Of a stretch of 64,000 nt of DNA, positions 12,350 through 28,600 are shown one piece after another. How positions within the stretch are numbered: position 1 is the stretch's first letter; each line of letters starts with the position of its first letter. The notes under the pieces were generated by a model. It was given only the letters and a program-made list of their open reading frames with translations, was not told where the DNA came from and ran no database searches. Source of the DNA: Piscicola geometra (taxonomy: Eukaryota; Annelida; Clitellata; Hirudinida; Piscicolidae); NCBI GenBank assembly GCA_943735955.1, contig OX030957.1, forward strand, positions 3,515,801 through 3,579,800, read 5' to 3'. Position numbers and translations under genes: made by a program.

Positions 12350-15300
12350 TTATTATAATTTAATACAATTTTTAATTCATATTATAATTTAATTCAATTT
12401 TTCATCCATATTATAATGTGACGCATTTTTTTATTCCTAATTTAATTTATTAATAATTATAATTCAAGCATAGTTTAATCTCAAAATAATTAAACAGCTC
12501 CAAGATCAGAGAAGAAGAAAAAATTCAGTTCGGCCTTTCATTCCTTGGTCCAGTTGGTTACTTCTTTAATGCATTCTCAGACACATCAAAGGCCTTGTGG
12601 TTTTCAATTTCCGGTTCATGGATATGGCACTCATTAACCCGTATTTTCAATATATCGAGTGGATAATAAGTTCACAGAGATTTTTCAAGTACGTTTATCG
12701 GAAGATGATTAGTTGTAAAAACCATGAGTTTGTCGGTTGTATATTCTTCCCACTTGTCAACCAATTTCATGACTCCATGGAAAAAAGAATTCAAAAAAGC
12801 AAAAGGAGAAAAATTTACAGAAAATAGAAATTACTTTGTTCTACCTTAATTCATTAATCTGCGTCATGCAAAGCTATATTTTTTATTCGAATAAAGATGC
12901 CAAATACATGAGGATCTGCTTTAGTTAGAAGTGCGCAAAAGACATTTGCTGAGCTTGTTTCAACAGTGAAAGTTGCAGATAATTTATTTGTTTTTACGCC
13001 TCGCTCTCACCCAACTCTCTTCTACTTTAAATTAACGATTATACCGATTATTGTTAATGCCAACAGAGCTGATGATTATCAATATCTCTATTGGATACTA
13101 ACGTTAAGTCTTTCTCCAGCATAAAGTTTATTGAGTAAACGTAACATTTAAAAACACACACAAAAAATTCGCAAAAATGAAAAAATCTTAAAATTGTATT
13201 AAATTGTTATTTCTCTAAGATTGATTACGACAATGCTTTCAACTAGTTTGAAACTATCTTTCATCAATGTACTTTGAATATTTATTGTTTAATTATATAC
13301 TTTTTATTTCTTTTCTTCATAGATTATAGATCAGAGTTTCAGACTATAAACTATAAATTTTCTTTTATTCTTTTTTCATTTAAGCAGTTGTTTATTGGAA
13401 AAACGTGAGTGCCTGGTAATGTGGCTTGGAGATTTAAAGCTTGATATCACTTAAACTCTATGTATAAGGCGCACTAGCTTTAAAAGTATATTTTATAAGT
13501 AAAAAAGTTAATAACTTTTTAAACGGTATGGTGCCCAGCTTTGATGATTCCTTCACCGTATACTGTGAAATTTTCAAGCGCTGATTCAGCAGTCTTTTGG
13601 CCTCGATAACAGAAATAAAACCGTCGTAAATTGAAAGTTTTTTCTCTTGAGTGCTCTTTTCTAAGGCTGAAAAACAATGTTCAAAAGTGATTTAAAATGA
13701 ACGGATTAGCGCAGTTTTTAAGAACAGAAAAATTTTTGTCGAATCAACACACATGTAGTCAGATAGCAACGAAATCTTAAGAAAATATGAAATAATAAAA
13801 ACGTGAGAATTATTTTTCAACCTAATATTATGCCATTCGAAAAGGCTTCACTTTCATAATTCCCATTTATTTTTGTTGCTTAAAAAAAAATAAGTTAAAA
13901 CAAAATTTTAAAATCTCAAAAATTTTAATGATAGAAAAATGGAACAAAATTAGTATACCTAAAGATTTTAGAGCCTCAAGCAAAAAAGCAATAAGCAATT
14001 AAGTTCAAGTTGCGCTTTTAAATCTACTTGAAAAGAACTTTGTGAAATTATGTTTTACCGTTTTACTTTTTCCAGATATCTTTTTCAAGTATTTAAATTT
14101 TTGTGCTACAAAAATGGAAAAATAATCATCGAAATTTACTTGAAAATCATGCAAATAGTTTATAGGCAGCGAAAGACTGATTTATTCCAAATTAATTGTA
14201 AATAAAAATAAATAAAATAGGTTCAACTAAATCAGCTCCTATTTTTAAACTGAATAATTTATTGAATAAAGTTTTAAATTATTCAAAACTCGCATTTAGA
14301 ACCAACTCTGTAGTTTGTATAAAAAGATTTAAAAGCTTTTGAGTCTTAGTTTGCATTTCCGCTGGCTTATCGTTCAACTCCATTTCCAATCACACTTCTC
14401 TTTCATTTTATTCTCTTCAAACGTTCCGATTAATAAAAAAATATAGTTCAAATTTTTCTAAAACATATTCATTAAATATCATAAGCTGTCATAATCGTAA
14501 ACTGTCCATGACGCACAAGACATACAGCCTCACATTAAAGAAGAGTCCATCTCCAATGATTATGGCGTTAGTAAATTAACGATCGACAATGGCCCTCGAA
14601 GAATGAATGACCGTTTTGTTAGGCTCCGACTAATGTAGCTCTTTTCTTCTCTGTTTCATGCCCAATATCTTCTAAGGCAGCCTTTACTCGTCGCATTATC
14701 TCTCCACTCACACACATCTTTTCAAACATTTCCCATATTTATTATAGATTAATACAAAACATAATTCTATGAAATTTTTTTATATTAATAACTAACGACT
14801 GAAGAACGAGAGATTAACAAAATGAATAGGTATTCTAGTTTTGATATACTAAATACTCTTTTTCTTTAAGTCTTAAAAATAATTTAGTATTAGAGACACT
14901 AATACCTTTTTTCAAAATCATTGTCAACCAGACTGTCAAATATAACTACCTCTACTGTCATATTCTTTGAATTGTTTAATTTCGCGTTTTTTAATAACAT
15001 ATAAAATAGAAAAATAAAGTTGTTTTATTTGTAAAAATTATTTTTTAATTAATTTAAGTCACAAGCATATATTCTTAAAGGCTGCGAACATCGTCAACAA
15101 CATAAAATTATAATATTATTCCTAAAGTGATGGCGTATATTTAATCGCTAGCGTAATACAATAATAATAAATCAGATTTTTGACCAAATAATACTCGAGA
15201 ACCAATATATTTCCAAACTTGGGTTTTGTCGTCATTAATCAAACTTCCCTCAATGCCTGCCACATGGTTTGTTGGAAATTTTCGAGTGGTATCAATATCG

Positions 15301-16750
15301 AAACATAAAATTATTTTCCCATAGTAACTCACTCAGATGGTTTTGAAATAAAACCAATAATCAATCTCCGTGCACCATTTGAAGAACAAAAAAAAGAAAC
15401 AGCGCTGGTGCATTGTAAATCCTTTATGAGGCAGGCACGAATTTTCAACCTCGCAGTTTTATTAGAGGCGTAAAGCGTGACTCTGTGCTTTTTGGTGCCC
15501 AAAGTGGTTGTGGTGTTTGTGGAGGTTGTGATAACTGACGTTTTGACACTTAAATTAACTCATGCGTCACCTAGATTGATTTGACTTTTGATGCGGTGAC
15601 GCCGTGATATTGGTGATCCAGAAAAACATGATGGTCTGATAGTGGTGATGATATTGATGATAGTAATTATGACACTGATGATAGTGATCGTGGTGAAAAT
15701 GATGTAGATGGTGATGCTGATGATAGTGGCGATGATAATGATGATGAAAATAGAAATATGACAGGAGGTCAGAGAAGCAAATGCTGGATTGGGGAAGAAT
15801 GGAGAGTGATCACAAGGTTCTGAATTGGAACAACAAGACACTGCACGCCTCCCTGCAGTCAGATCGTAATGTGGCTGGTTTAATACGAGGATCTTTCGAT
15901 TGGAGCATTCATTGCATTGGTCAATTATTTGTATCTCGATGAGATTTGGGCTCAGGTTTAGCTATTTAGCTCCTTTGTTTTTGTTATATAAACTATTTGA
16001 ATGAGTTGGACACGAGCTCAGATAAGATTCTGTTATGAAAGTCGTGCATTTTTCTAAGTTTTAGAAAATAAAAAGTTTTATTTATTTATTAAATTTATTT
16101 TAAATTTCAGAATTATATTATTAAAGGAATATTTATATGATATTTCGAACTGGGTGTTAAATTATATATTTTTTAAACTTTTGATATATTTTATATTTGT
16201 TAGTTATATTAAAATGAAACATTTGTTTCTAGAATTTTAAATTTATATTTTTATATGAAATGATTTTCCAAATATTAAAAAAACTATAGCGTTTTATTGA
16301 CTTGAAAATTTTGTTGTTTGAGATTATAATTATAATGCAATTTGGAATTTTTCGAAAACCATTTTGGTCTTTTCAAGTAAATTTCTAAACAAGTTTCTGA
16401 AACAAATGATATAAAAAACTCTGATTAGTTCTTGGACTTTTAATTTTAAACCTTGTGAAAAAATCAAAAATACATGTTTAAAAATCTGAGATTCTCGCAT
16501 ACACTCATAAAATTTGCAAAAATAAATTCCATTTCAATTCACTCACAAGAAAAGATGCAATATGGCGAGTACAGTCGTAATGGCAGAGAAGGACGCCTAA
16601 CAGAGATTGGAACTTCTAGCTCGTTTATTTTACACCAGACGCAGATCTTCTTTCAATACTTTTAATGTAATGGCGTGTCATGAATCTATTTGAAATAACC
16701 ATATTTTAAGATTATATTTTTGTATTTTCATTATGCCGCAATTTTGTTGT
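12350..16750. other. Gene-free AT-rich stretch
   Basis: I see no exon supported by splice signals plus protein similarity. The only structured part is a degenerate GATGATAGT-type simple repeat at about 15615-15755. A GC-richer flank at 15760-15900 has short open frames on both strands but none I recognise. The segment at 14500-14720 is also GC-richer without a convincing gene. Confidence 0.45.
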
Positions 16751-16756
16751 CATAAA

Positions 16757-16920
16757 ATTTTATATATTTATAAATATTTAGAATGTATTAAATAAAATTT
16801 CAGTTATTTTTCAATTATTTGGAATGTATTAAATAAAATTTTAGTTATTTTTCAATTATTTGGAATTTATTAAATGACATTTTTTTCCAATTATTTGGAA
16901 TGTATTAAATAATTTTTTTC
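16757..16920. repeat. Minisatellite of about 45 bp, 3-4 copies
   Basis: The repeated core is AATTATTTGGAATGTATTAA followed by a T-rich spacer with TTTCAGTTATTTTTC or a shortened form. Copies differ by small deletions in the spacer. Confidence 0.85.
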
Positions 16921-17406
16921 AATCAAAGTTTTTAAAATCTGTATTCTCATGCAGTTTTTATTTCAATGCACAAGAGCCATTTCAACATCTTGTGAAGCAA
17001 TTCATCTTTAAAATTCTGTCAATTGAAAATAATAACGAAAATAATTAAAAGTCAAAATTTTCTTTCTCGCTTGTCAGAGCATCTGCTCATTGGAGAAGAT
17101 ATGAATCCGTTGAAGCATTTGTCGGAAATAATTTCAGCTTTTACATAAAAATATTTTATTCGAAATTGATCATTTAGATTCATTTTGTTAAAAAACAATT
17201 ATAAATACGGATGTACAATTAAGCTAAACATCCGTTTCGATGATTGCCTTTTTGATTAATTTTTATAATGAAACAAAAAATGCAATTTATTTTAATAAGT
17301 GAAAATTTTTGAGAAAAAGGAATTTTTTAAAGATTATATAATATTTTTATTTTTTAAAATCCAATTAGAAATACACAATTGAGTGATTCTATCTACAACT
17401 AGTAAT

Positions 17407-17552
17407 ACACATCATCATCATCCTCATCATCATCATCATCACCATCATCACCATCATCACAATCATCAACATCATCATCATCACCATCATCTTCATCACC
17501 ATCATCACCATCATCACCATCATCATCATCATCACCATCATCATCATCATCG
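17407..17552. repeat. (CAT)n with CAC interruptions
   Basis: This is a CAT trinucleotide array with frequent CAC units, reading as poly-His in one frame and poly-Asp on the other strand. It has no gene context, so the reading frames are not counted as coding. Confidence 0.95.
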
Positions 17553-17734
17553 AACGGGTAAAACTCTTTTATTCCGCGGCATGACGTTTTCTCCACAACT
17601 TTCAATCCACCTCCAATGGTTTTAACTGGTCGTCTTCATGCGTTGGCTGGAACGATGTACAACGAGAGTTAGTTCGATATGACATTCTTGGTCTGCCATG
17701 ATGGTACCTTCATCTCTGACTCGTAGAATAAGTA

Positions 17735-18716
<982 letters not shown>

Positions 18717-18719
18717 TTC

Positions 18720-21700
18720 TAAAAACAATGAAACTGCTAAAACTTTAGATTAAAATTTCAAGTTATTTTCTCTATTTATATTCGAACATCAATATTAAAT
18801 GTTTTAATGTGCCTTAATTGCATGTGAAGTTAATTTAAACCGACAACAATGACAGAAATAATATCCACTTTTATCATTTCTAGTGTATGTCATTTATCAA
18901 ATAAGCGAAAAATATTTAGAATAATTTTTGTTTTTAAAATTTAGGTTTAAAATTGAATTAAAATATAATAATTATTTTTCTATGAAAATTGAAATGACAA
19001 AGTTTTGAAATAATTAAAAATAATACTGTTTTAAAAAAATTCTTTATAACGTTAATAATTAATTTTGTTCATAAAAAACCTTTAAAAAACATAAACTGTT
19101 TTTGTCAATCAGAAAACTAATAAACAAAATAGCTGGAAATAAGTTTTTTCAAGAAAAAATTTCTTGAAAAAAAGAGCTTTAGGAAGTCACGAAGTGTGAA
19201 AAGGACGCTTCAACCGAATGTTACGAAACCCCAAAAGCGATGTAAAAATAATATAAAAAAACGTTTTTGTTCAATGTGAAAGCTTCAAACTTTTGAAAGA
19301 ATCAAAGCAAGACCCGTCCAGGTGCAGCTTCAACATTTCCGCGTCTGAGAAGGAAAAAGCTTTTAATGGCAATGATGAATGTAAAACATAAATTTGAGCT
19401 GATCTTTTTTAAAACTAATTTTTTTATGACGGAATGAGAAGAGCGATAGAGAAGCAGCTATGCTCGTTCAGAAAAGGATTGACCGCTCCAACTTGTTCCA
19501 TACATTTGCCATCGAGAAGTGTTCTACTTTAGAAGATTCTTTTTATCTAGGATCTTTTCATGCACAAAAAACACAAACAAAAACACAAACAAACACACAC
19601 ACAAAACACACAGACACACACACACACACACAAAATTTCTTGCGAAAAGAAATGTTCGTAAAGAAAGGAGTGTGAACATATGGGCTGGCTGGAGTGCTGA
19701 TAAGGCGGAGAATGCAGTTTTAAAGTGATGCAATGAAATATTTATAAGGAAATGGAATGGAGATATTAGACACATTCCGTTAATAAAGATGCCATTGCAT
19801 GAGAGAATAGTTGGAAGGAGAACTATTTCGCGAGTTTTAGTTTTGATATTCCAGTTTTTTCTCTAACGAAGCTTCAATAATATTATTTTAAAAAGTTTTT
19901 AAAAACATAATTTAATAAATTAATGAATTTAATTAGATTAAAACGTTTAAAATAATTTTACAAATCTATTTTCCACTCATGAATACTGAAAACGTATTTT
20001 CTAACCATAATACATTTTATCTTTGAAAGCCATAAATCGTAATGACCTCAGACATTTCTTTACAATTATTTTATAAGTGCTTGACTTATTTAAGTGAATT
20101 AGTTAGAATTTGTTGTTTCTTGAAAATTAAGAATATTGAAATAAATGTAAAATTGTGAAAGTTTTCAATAGATACTTTTTCAGTTCTTATATGAAGATTG
20201 AAGAGAAGAAAAACAGTTGACTTTTTTATTTCTTCTAAAAGTATACAGGCATCAGTTCGATTTACAAGAATATGTATAAATACTAATTCTAATAACGAAA
20301 CAATTGATTAAAATGTTAAAATACGTCACAAGCTTCAAACCATTAAGCGATGTTGTCTCAAAGCACGCTTCACAATTCTCCCTGGTACTTGATGTTGTTT
20401 ATCATTAAACTGAGACTAATTTCGCGCTCCACACAAGTTGAAGTCATGCAATTGTTTTATTTTTGAACGTTTTCACCTCGGCTTAAGTTGATTACAACAT
20501 TTTATGTTATAATTCACTGTTAAAAGTCCGAATCTTTCTTGAACTTAAACGAGACTGTCTTGAAAGCAAAAGTTTTGAAGTTACAAAATTAAATTATCAG
20601 TCTTAAAACCCAATCCTTTTTTTTATTTCTTGAAAACTAAAAAAAATAAACAACAAGCTTTTGACGAAAAACAAGTCAAGTTGACGAAAACTGCTATCGA
20701 TTGGTTTTTGAAGTTTTGAAAATGAGTTTTCATATTCCATTCAAAAACGCAATTTTTCATTCTTTGCACGCCATAAATTGAAGGTCAACGAACTCCATTG
20801 GTTTTATCGTTTCAATCATGTATGCATTAAGCGATTGAAAACACTCGTTCGCACGCACTTTCAGCTTTTTTATGAAATTTAAAAAACAAACAGAAAAACT
20901 GAAACTCATCGCGTATTGGGAAGTGATACTGGCTCAAAAAGTGTTTGTCGTCAGCTACATTCATGAAAGTCTTGTCACCACCGATGTATAAGTCCTCAAA
21001 ACATCCACATAGTGATTTTTAAATATATAAAATGGTCTTTTATAATATTTGATGCTACTAAAATGATAATAAAATAATAATAGTAAATTTATGAAAATAA
21101 TATGTATCTCTTATAAAAAAAGTTATCAAACTTTAAAAAAATTCATTAAATTTGTATTTTAAATAGAAAAGTAATTCTATGAAATTTATGTAAAGATTAA
21201 AAATACTTTAAAACATCTTAGCAGGTGCAAAGTGAGTATGGTTGGCAAGGTGATAATGAATTTTATTCATACAAGTTTGTCGGTTTATTTAATTAATAAT
21301 TACTCCACTATTTATTGAATTAGTTTTTTAATCATCCCTTAAGCCTATCTGAATCTTTTTTGATTTAAAAAAATTTCCAATTCATGTCATCGAATGTGAA
21401 GCGCCATCAAAATTCGATTAGAAATCGTCGTTAAGATCAAGTTCAAAGTTCAAATTTCAAAACAAGTGCCTCAGTCATTTGGCAAAATCTTTTGATGTAA
21501 CCATCATTTTCATTTTTTTAAACACAAAAAATTTAATTAAAAAAATAATTTGCTGAGCGTTAACAATGGAAAGATATGATGATACCATAACGAATATATT
21601 TTAAAGCCTATAACTTGAAGGTAAAAAAAGTAAATAGAAATATTTGATATAATTTATTCACAAATGTTTCGAGTCTAAGTTACAAAACCACGTACACCAA

Positions 21701-22640
21701 TGCAAAAAGTGCTTGCGTGAAAGTTTCACCTCCGTCCTTTCGTCGCTTCCCATTAACTTCACGTGCAATTAAGTCACAATTAAAAATTGAAATTTGAGTT
21801 TATAATTTTAATTGAAAACTAACATTTTAAATAAAAAATAAACTTTCGACTCGTTGACGACAAGGTAATACAACCAATTAAAATGTCAGAGAAATAAAAA
21901 AAAAGATCTTTTCATGAAAATTCTTAATTAAATTTCCCAATTTCACGCTTTCGAATAAAAACAAAAGTTACAATTTTTGTATTCTTTGTTTTATAACATT
22001 TTCAAAGTGACAGTTGTCTATTGACTCAACGGAGTTTTCTAATAAAGAACCTTTTTTAATTCTCATGAGAGTATTTGGACTGCTAAAGAATCAGTGTGTG
22101 CTTTCAATTGTACGAGCGCCGATACGAAAACACATCTCAAAAGATTAAAGTCTACAAAGCACTTTTATCCTATTTAATTTTATCCTTTTAATTCTATTTA
22201 AAGAATTTGTTTGTAGATTTAATTGTATCTGTAGAGTTTTTATCAATGTAAAAAAATAAAAGATTCAAGTTTTCGTAAAAAATAAAATGTATGATTATAT
22301 AATTCAATAATAAAAAGTTTATTTAAATAATAAAGTGCTTTTAAATCACTGTTTTCATCTCTGAAAATTATCTTCAATGCCGTGTATTGTATCTAAATCC
22401 AAACCTTCGGGTTTAAAATCACCAATCTTACCATTCGACCATCGTCATTCACGCTGTATGGGAAATTCAAATGATGTGTGTTTCATGGGTGTTTTAATTT
22501 GATTGTCGCAACCTAAAATATACTCAATGATCAGTTATTTACACTAACTCGTTGACCCTTCCAAAACTTGATTGTCATCTTCTTTGACAAGCATGTCCGA
22601 ATTATTAGAGCTGTGATTGTCGAAATAGTTAGTGAAATAA
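18720..22640. other. Gene-free AT-rich stretch
   Basis: It holds a short CA run at 19590-19632 and otherwise AT-rich unique sequence. No exon, SINE or TE remnant is recognised. Confidence 0.5.
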
Positions 22641-22646
22641 CCATTT

Positions 22647-25600
22647 TTATTGGATGAAATTATCATCAGTACCAATGTCAGCAATATTTTTATCAGTATT
22701 ATTATTATGATTATTATTGTTATCGTCATCATTATCATCAACCTCATTATTAACATCACTTTTTTCATCCCCGTTATCATCGCCATTGTTCTCAGTGTTA
22801 TAACCATTATTAAAGTTATTCGTTTCACCATTAGCCTCATCATCATTATCACCATCATTGCCACATATGCCTCCATCACTCGAACAGCCATGATCACTGT
22901 GTTTGGCATCACTGTTAATACTATTACTATGCGCTCCACTAGGTTGGAGGCTATTCGCGTTTTCAACAGTGACCTCATCAATTTTACTGAAAATATTCTT
23001 CATAAAGCAACCCGACTTCACGCCGCCATTAATTTTATTTCCAACACTTTCGTTGTTTCTTTCCGTCCTCGAGTGCAAGGGAGCGAGCACAGTGGAGTGG
23101 GGCAGGTTGGTGAGTCTCTCTTCCAGCCTGACGCCCTCAGTCGACAGGTTTTCCAGTGTTCCAGCACGCAGGTAGGCTAGAAAAGTGGTGCATCACAAGT
23201 CTTCAAACATGAAAACGTTAAGTTTTATCTTCCAGAATACTCAGCATTTTTAAGGGTAGTTACCTGGACATAAGCATGAGAGCAGGTGTAGGAAGATTTC
23301 TCTGAAACGCTTGTTGAAAATCAAGTAGATGGGGAAGTTGATGGCGCTGTTGATGACAACCATCACGTTGCTGGCCCGTCTGTGTGGGGTGCAAGGTTTA
23401 AGTGAAACAATGTATGAAACAACGTTTGGAATGGTCTATGAAATGAAATTATTGAAGTTGAAATAATGTTTAGTTGACACTTTTTAAGATTTTGAAATAA
23501 AAAAATCGTAAAAAAATGAAGTTTTCTTGAAACTTATTTTGAAAAATAAAGTTAAAAATTATATGTTACTCGAGTTGAATTCACGCGGAAAAAAAAGATG
23601 TTCGCTTGAATAGGGAAAGGGAATATTTATGGAAGTAAAGAAATGTTGTATGTGCATGACTTCCATGACGTTTTCTAAATTTCCACGTCGAAACGAATTT
23701 TTAATAAATTATTTTCTTTAAAAGAATGTTTCGGAGAACTTATCAGCTAGAAGAATTCACTCAATATTGTCTCAAAGTTTTATATAAAATATTACTTCTA
23801 CTTTAACTTCTTGAAAAACTTTCGTTTTGTTGACTTTTTCAATTTTGCTAACTTTTCTTTATTTTGGGCATAAGTTAAAAAAGACTGGTTTGAAAGTTTT
23901 TTTCAACTTTATTTTTTAATTTAACTTTTCATTTTTCAAGATTTTCTTATAAAAGCAAACATTAATTCTACTTTACAATTTTGAAGATCATCAATTTCAA
24001 CCGATTTTCCCAAAAATCTATTTCAATTATACACTACTATAATAATAAAAAGTTGTGAAAAATGAAACTAGGCTAAATTAACGCTTTTCCACGTAACGTT
24101 ATTAATTGGCTTCATTTGGCTTCATTTGGATGCATATCATGTGACTACGCTATTCGTAGTTGCTTTGACGGAAGCTATTTGGTGAAGCTGGAGTGAGTAT
24201 TTGGCAGAACTCTTTTTTTAATCCGAAAGGCACCACTGAATGAATGAATAAATAATAAATGATGACAGAAAGTGACGTACGCGTGATATATTGTCATTGC
24301 CTGAAGCACTGAAAGTTTTCATTAGATCAATCAATTTGCGAGGGATGATCGAACACAAGAATTTATAAAAAATAAACTACTTTTTAAAACATACCTTCAT
24401 CCCTAGGCAAAATCATTTTTTAATTAAAAAAAAAAAATTTCAACCAAGACGAATGTTCTCACCTCAGAAAGTACATGAACTTTGGACAATCGTTTTCCGT
24501 GAATGGAGTGGCAGTTATGATGAGGTGGTTGATGAAAGCGGGGGTTTGGCAGATGATCAGCGCCACCACCACCACGATGAGCACCACTGTCACGTTGTTG
24601 TCCTGCTGGTGACGAAGCGTCTGTCTGCTGTGCATCTCAGAGCGCTTCTTGCGCAACTTTCGCAAAGTTCTGAGTGGGAAATGGATCAGGAATAGAGAAC
24701 AAATGGAAATTATTAAATTGGAAATTTAAACTTCGTGTGAAGTTATACTCAATTTTGTGTGTGATTATTTTTGATCTTAACTGTGACAAAATGTTTTCAA
24801 TCTTTTTAAATGTTTTTTAATATAAACCTAGCAACGAAACCTTTCGTCAAACCTCATGAGAGCCTCACCTGATGAGCTGGGAGTTGATGTAGATGAGAAT
24901 AAGTAAGGGGAGAGCTAACATACAAATCGTGTACATCACATTCGTGTATATTATTTCATATTCCTGCCAAAAAGTAGAAATAGTAAGTCACGATAAGTTT
25001 TTTTTCAAGAAAATTATTCAAATGTCAAAAATAAATTCCAAGAATCAAGTGAAGCTTCAAGCGGGTTTCATTTTTTGACAGAGTCGATGAAAATGTCAGC
25101 TTTTAGAAATAAATAAATGAAATCTGTCAAAATTAATCAAATTATTTCTTCAAACTACTATAGTAGAAAGTGCTAAAACATCGAGTTTTATTGGGGAAAA
25201 AATCCATTTTTATATAAATGTCTGTTTCGTTCCTTTTTAAAATGCAGTTCGTTTGAAAAGCTTAGAAGTTCTAGAAAATTTTAAATCAAATAGTGAAGAA
25301 TTCTTTATTTTTTCCGATCTAAGAGTTGCGCACTATATTTTAGAATAGATTTAGAATTAGATTCTTTAAAAAATAATATCTCATTATAAATTTTCTTTTG
25401 CGCAGTCTTAAACAGGCTTCATTCTCAAAATGTTCAAACATATATATTCACTTCCAACAAATGTTAAATAAATAAATTCTTCTAAATATTTGCATGCGCA
25501 GTAGCTTTAAAAGAGGAAAGACGGATCTGCGATGAGTTGTTGGCATGTGATAACTTGTGCTCGAGATTTCAAAGAGTGAGCTAGAGCTCTTATCAATATA

Positions 25601-28600
25601 ATCTTTTAAATTGTATTCACGGAAAAAAAACCTTTTCTTGTATACTAGACTTTGGATAAATAAAATAAAATGTTTTTATATAACTTTATCCAGCAAGGCA
25701 CCTTGATGTTGTGGATGCCTTTGAAGGACTGCACGCACGCAAGAGCTCAATAGCGACGCCACTAGATAAAAATCAAACAATGAACACGGAAGTATTGTGA
25801 ACGAGGAAATCGTAAATTTCTAGAAAAAAAAAATTACAACAGACAAAGAATATAAAAATAATTAAATTCTTACAAATGAAAACAAAACTTTAAAAAAATT
25901 AACTAGAACAAAAAAGTTGATTAGTTAAACAAATAAAAACAATACTTATTTGAAATAATTATGAAAAAATTATTTTGTACAAAATGAAACAATGAAAAAG
26001 ACACACTGTCGTTAGTGGAGTTGTAAAACATGGCGGTGAAAGCTTTTGGAGATGTGAAATGGTTGGCTGACTACAGAATGAGAAAATAAAAATGACTCTA
26101 AAATTATATAATTAAATTTAGTTTGATGAAAGAAAAAGCCATTTGAGAGTCTCGCTTGAAGGAAGGCAATAATGGTAACTGCAAAAGGTAAATCATAAAT
26201 AGGCTGACACCTGAAACGGTAAAGTAGTTTTTTAGGTGTTTTTACGAGAGATTTTAATTTTTTCCATAACACAGCTGTTACAAATATACCAAAATATCCG
26301 GAAAAAAAAAGTGTCTAGTTTGAATAATTTCCCATCAAAGATGGAGTGTTATGCTCCTGTCTTAACCTTTCACTGCTTAATTAGTAAACCTAATTTCAAA
26401 AAAATACTTTTTTTTCATAAATATAACAGCTTTTTGCGTTTAAAAAATGAAAGAAATGGCGAAAAAGGCTTTTATTAAATTATATAAGATGATTTAGAAG
26501 ATAGACTGTGTCTTTAGGAAAGGGCGTAAGATGAAAATAAAGTCTTAATATTGCCTGTGACGTTTCTTGATTTAGTAAGATATGAATCCTCATCTGAACA
26601 GTAAAGCAAAAAGAAGAAAAGACGAGAGGCCTAATGTCGATTAGTTGGCGCAGAAGTAACGAATCAGATCGCGAGAGTTCAGAAGGAATAAGTTTTAAAA
26701 TAAAGTTTTATTTTAGAATAGTAAAATAAAATTGTAGAAAGTGATTGACGTTGTAAGAGATATTTATAAGATTTTGCAAAGTGATTGACGAATAAGAGAG
26801 ATTTAAAAGATTTTTTGACAATTTAAAAATTAATCAGACGGTTATAACTTAAGTTATAGGTTACTAAAAAATATTTTTTTTACTTTTCAAAACTTCAACT
26901 TGACAAGAAACCTATTTGAAGTTTTTTAAAAGCACAAATTCAAACAAAAAACAGATAATTCAGTCTGAAACCATATTAAAATTGTAGTATTTATTACATT
27001 GTTAATAATATTTTTTTTAGGATTTAAAAGATGAAAAAACCAGAGCCTCGATTGCTTATTGAGGTCTTAAATATCGGAAATATCAAATAATTCACTCGAA
27101 GCCTGTACAGGCAACTGTCGGAAAAAAATATTTCCAATATTTAAAATAGTTATTTTAATAACTACTTTTGATATATTGAAAATGAATATAAGAAAGTAAT
27201 AACTTTGAAATATTTGAAATAGTTAGCTCAATTACTTTGTGACAAGTTGAAATGAATGTTTAAAATTAGAAAAAAAACGTATTTTTATATTCTTTTCACA
27301 GAATTCTATATAAAAAATGTTAAATTCATAGAAATGCTAAAATATACGTCTCAAAAAAGTGATTTAAAATTATAAAAAAAGTAGTTCACTAATACAATTC
27401 ATTAAAATCTATATTTAAAAATTCTGAACACTAAATATGCGCGAGTCACTTAATTCAAGAACAGGAAATTGGAAAATGTCATTAAAAAAAGTTATGAAAA
27501 GATCAGTGTTTCGGTTGCTGTGCTCCCCAAAAAAGAAAGTGTTGAAGTTTATTTAAACTTTAAATTTTAGTTTTCAATTTTAAATTAAATTGTTATTTTA
27601 TTTTAATCAGAAAAATATTTAGAGACATCTAGAGAGTCGAAATCGACAAAAAGTATAAAAAAAATTTTTTATTAAAACTTTAACATCTATTTTAATATTG
27701 TAATTTGTTCAATGTGACTTAATTAATAATAATAATAATGACGAGCATTATTATAGTGGCGTATAACCCGAACAGGCTTCCAGGCCACTTAGGCTGCATA
27801 TTTTCATTTGCACCTTTGGGTTACACTCGCATTGGTTGCACTCGAACCAAGGACCTTTCATTGTTGGTCAAGCCGAGAGTCGTTACCGACTCGGCTACTC
27901 GTTCACCCATTTAATGAAAAAAACCAAATGTCCGTGATACATTCACACAAACACTTTTAGCATTGGTATACGATGTTCTTTATTTAAAAAAAACGATCCT
28001 AAGCTAAATATTTGTTTAATCTGAAAAACTTCTCGTGTTCACCTCTGAAGATTTAAAAACAAGATTTTGTTTGAAATATTTTTAAAACATTCAAAGATTA
28101 AACTTTTTTTTAACCACATTTCTCACTTTTTTCTCTCAAACAAGAACTACCATGAACCGTTTCCATGTGTGTACCCAAGCCTCACAAAACACATTTACAC
28201 ACACAAAAAACCTATGTCAGCTTTTATCATTTTCAAGACACATAAGGAATAATGATTTCTTTTGATTCACGTATGGATGATGGTTACAAACTCATGTGAC
28301 TTACGACCAACCCTTTGTTAGTCCTTCTGTTGAAGTTGTTTTTCAAATAGTTCCACATTATACTTGTAAACAAAATCCTTCAAGCTTTTTTACTGTATGC
28401 TTTTTCTAAAAACATTCGCTTATATTTTGATTCTATTTTGAACTTTAGAATCTGTTTTTGTTTTTAAAATTATTTTTCACTAAATGTAAATAACTTTAAA
28501 AACAGAGCCACAGGCGCTTTTTAATATCTTACTCGATAACATTGAATTTTAATGCCTTACTGAACTGTAGATTTTGTTGTTTTAAGGGTTAATATTTTCA

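Noticed and set aside
13380..13420. 17-bp microexon-like pattern (AGCAG then GTGAGTGCC)
   Set aside because: Splice-like strings this short are expected by chance, and no neighbouring exon supports it.
25684..25760. Longer GPCR loop-2 exon starting near 25750 that would add a Cys
   Set aside because: Extending the exon upstream in the frame of the next exon meets a TGA, and the shorter alternative start does not match the phase of exon 1.
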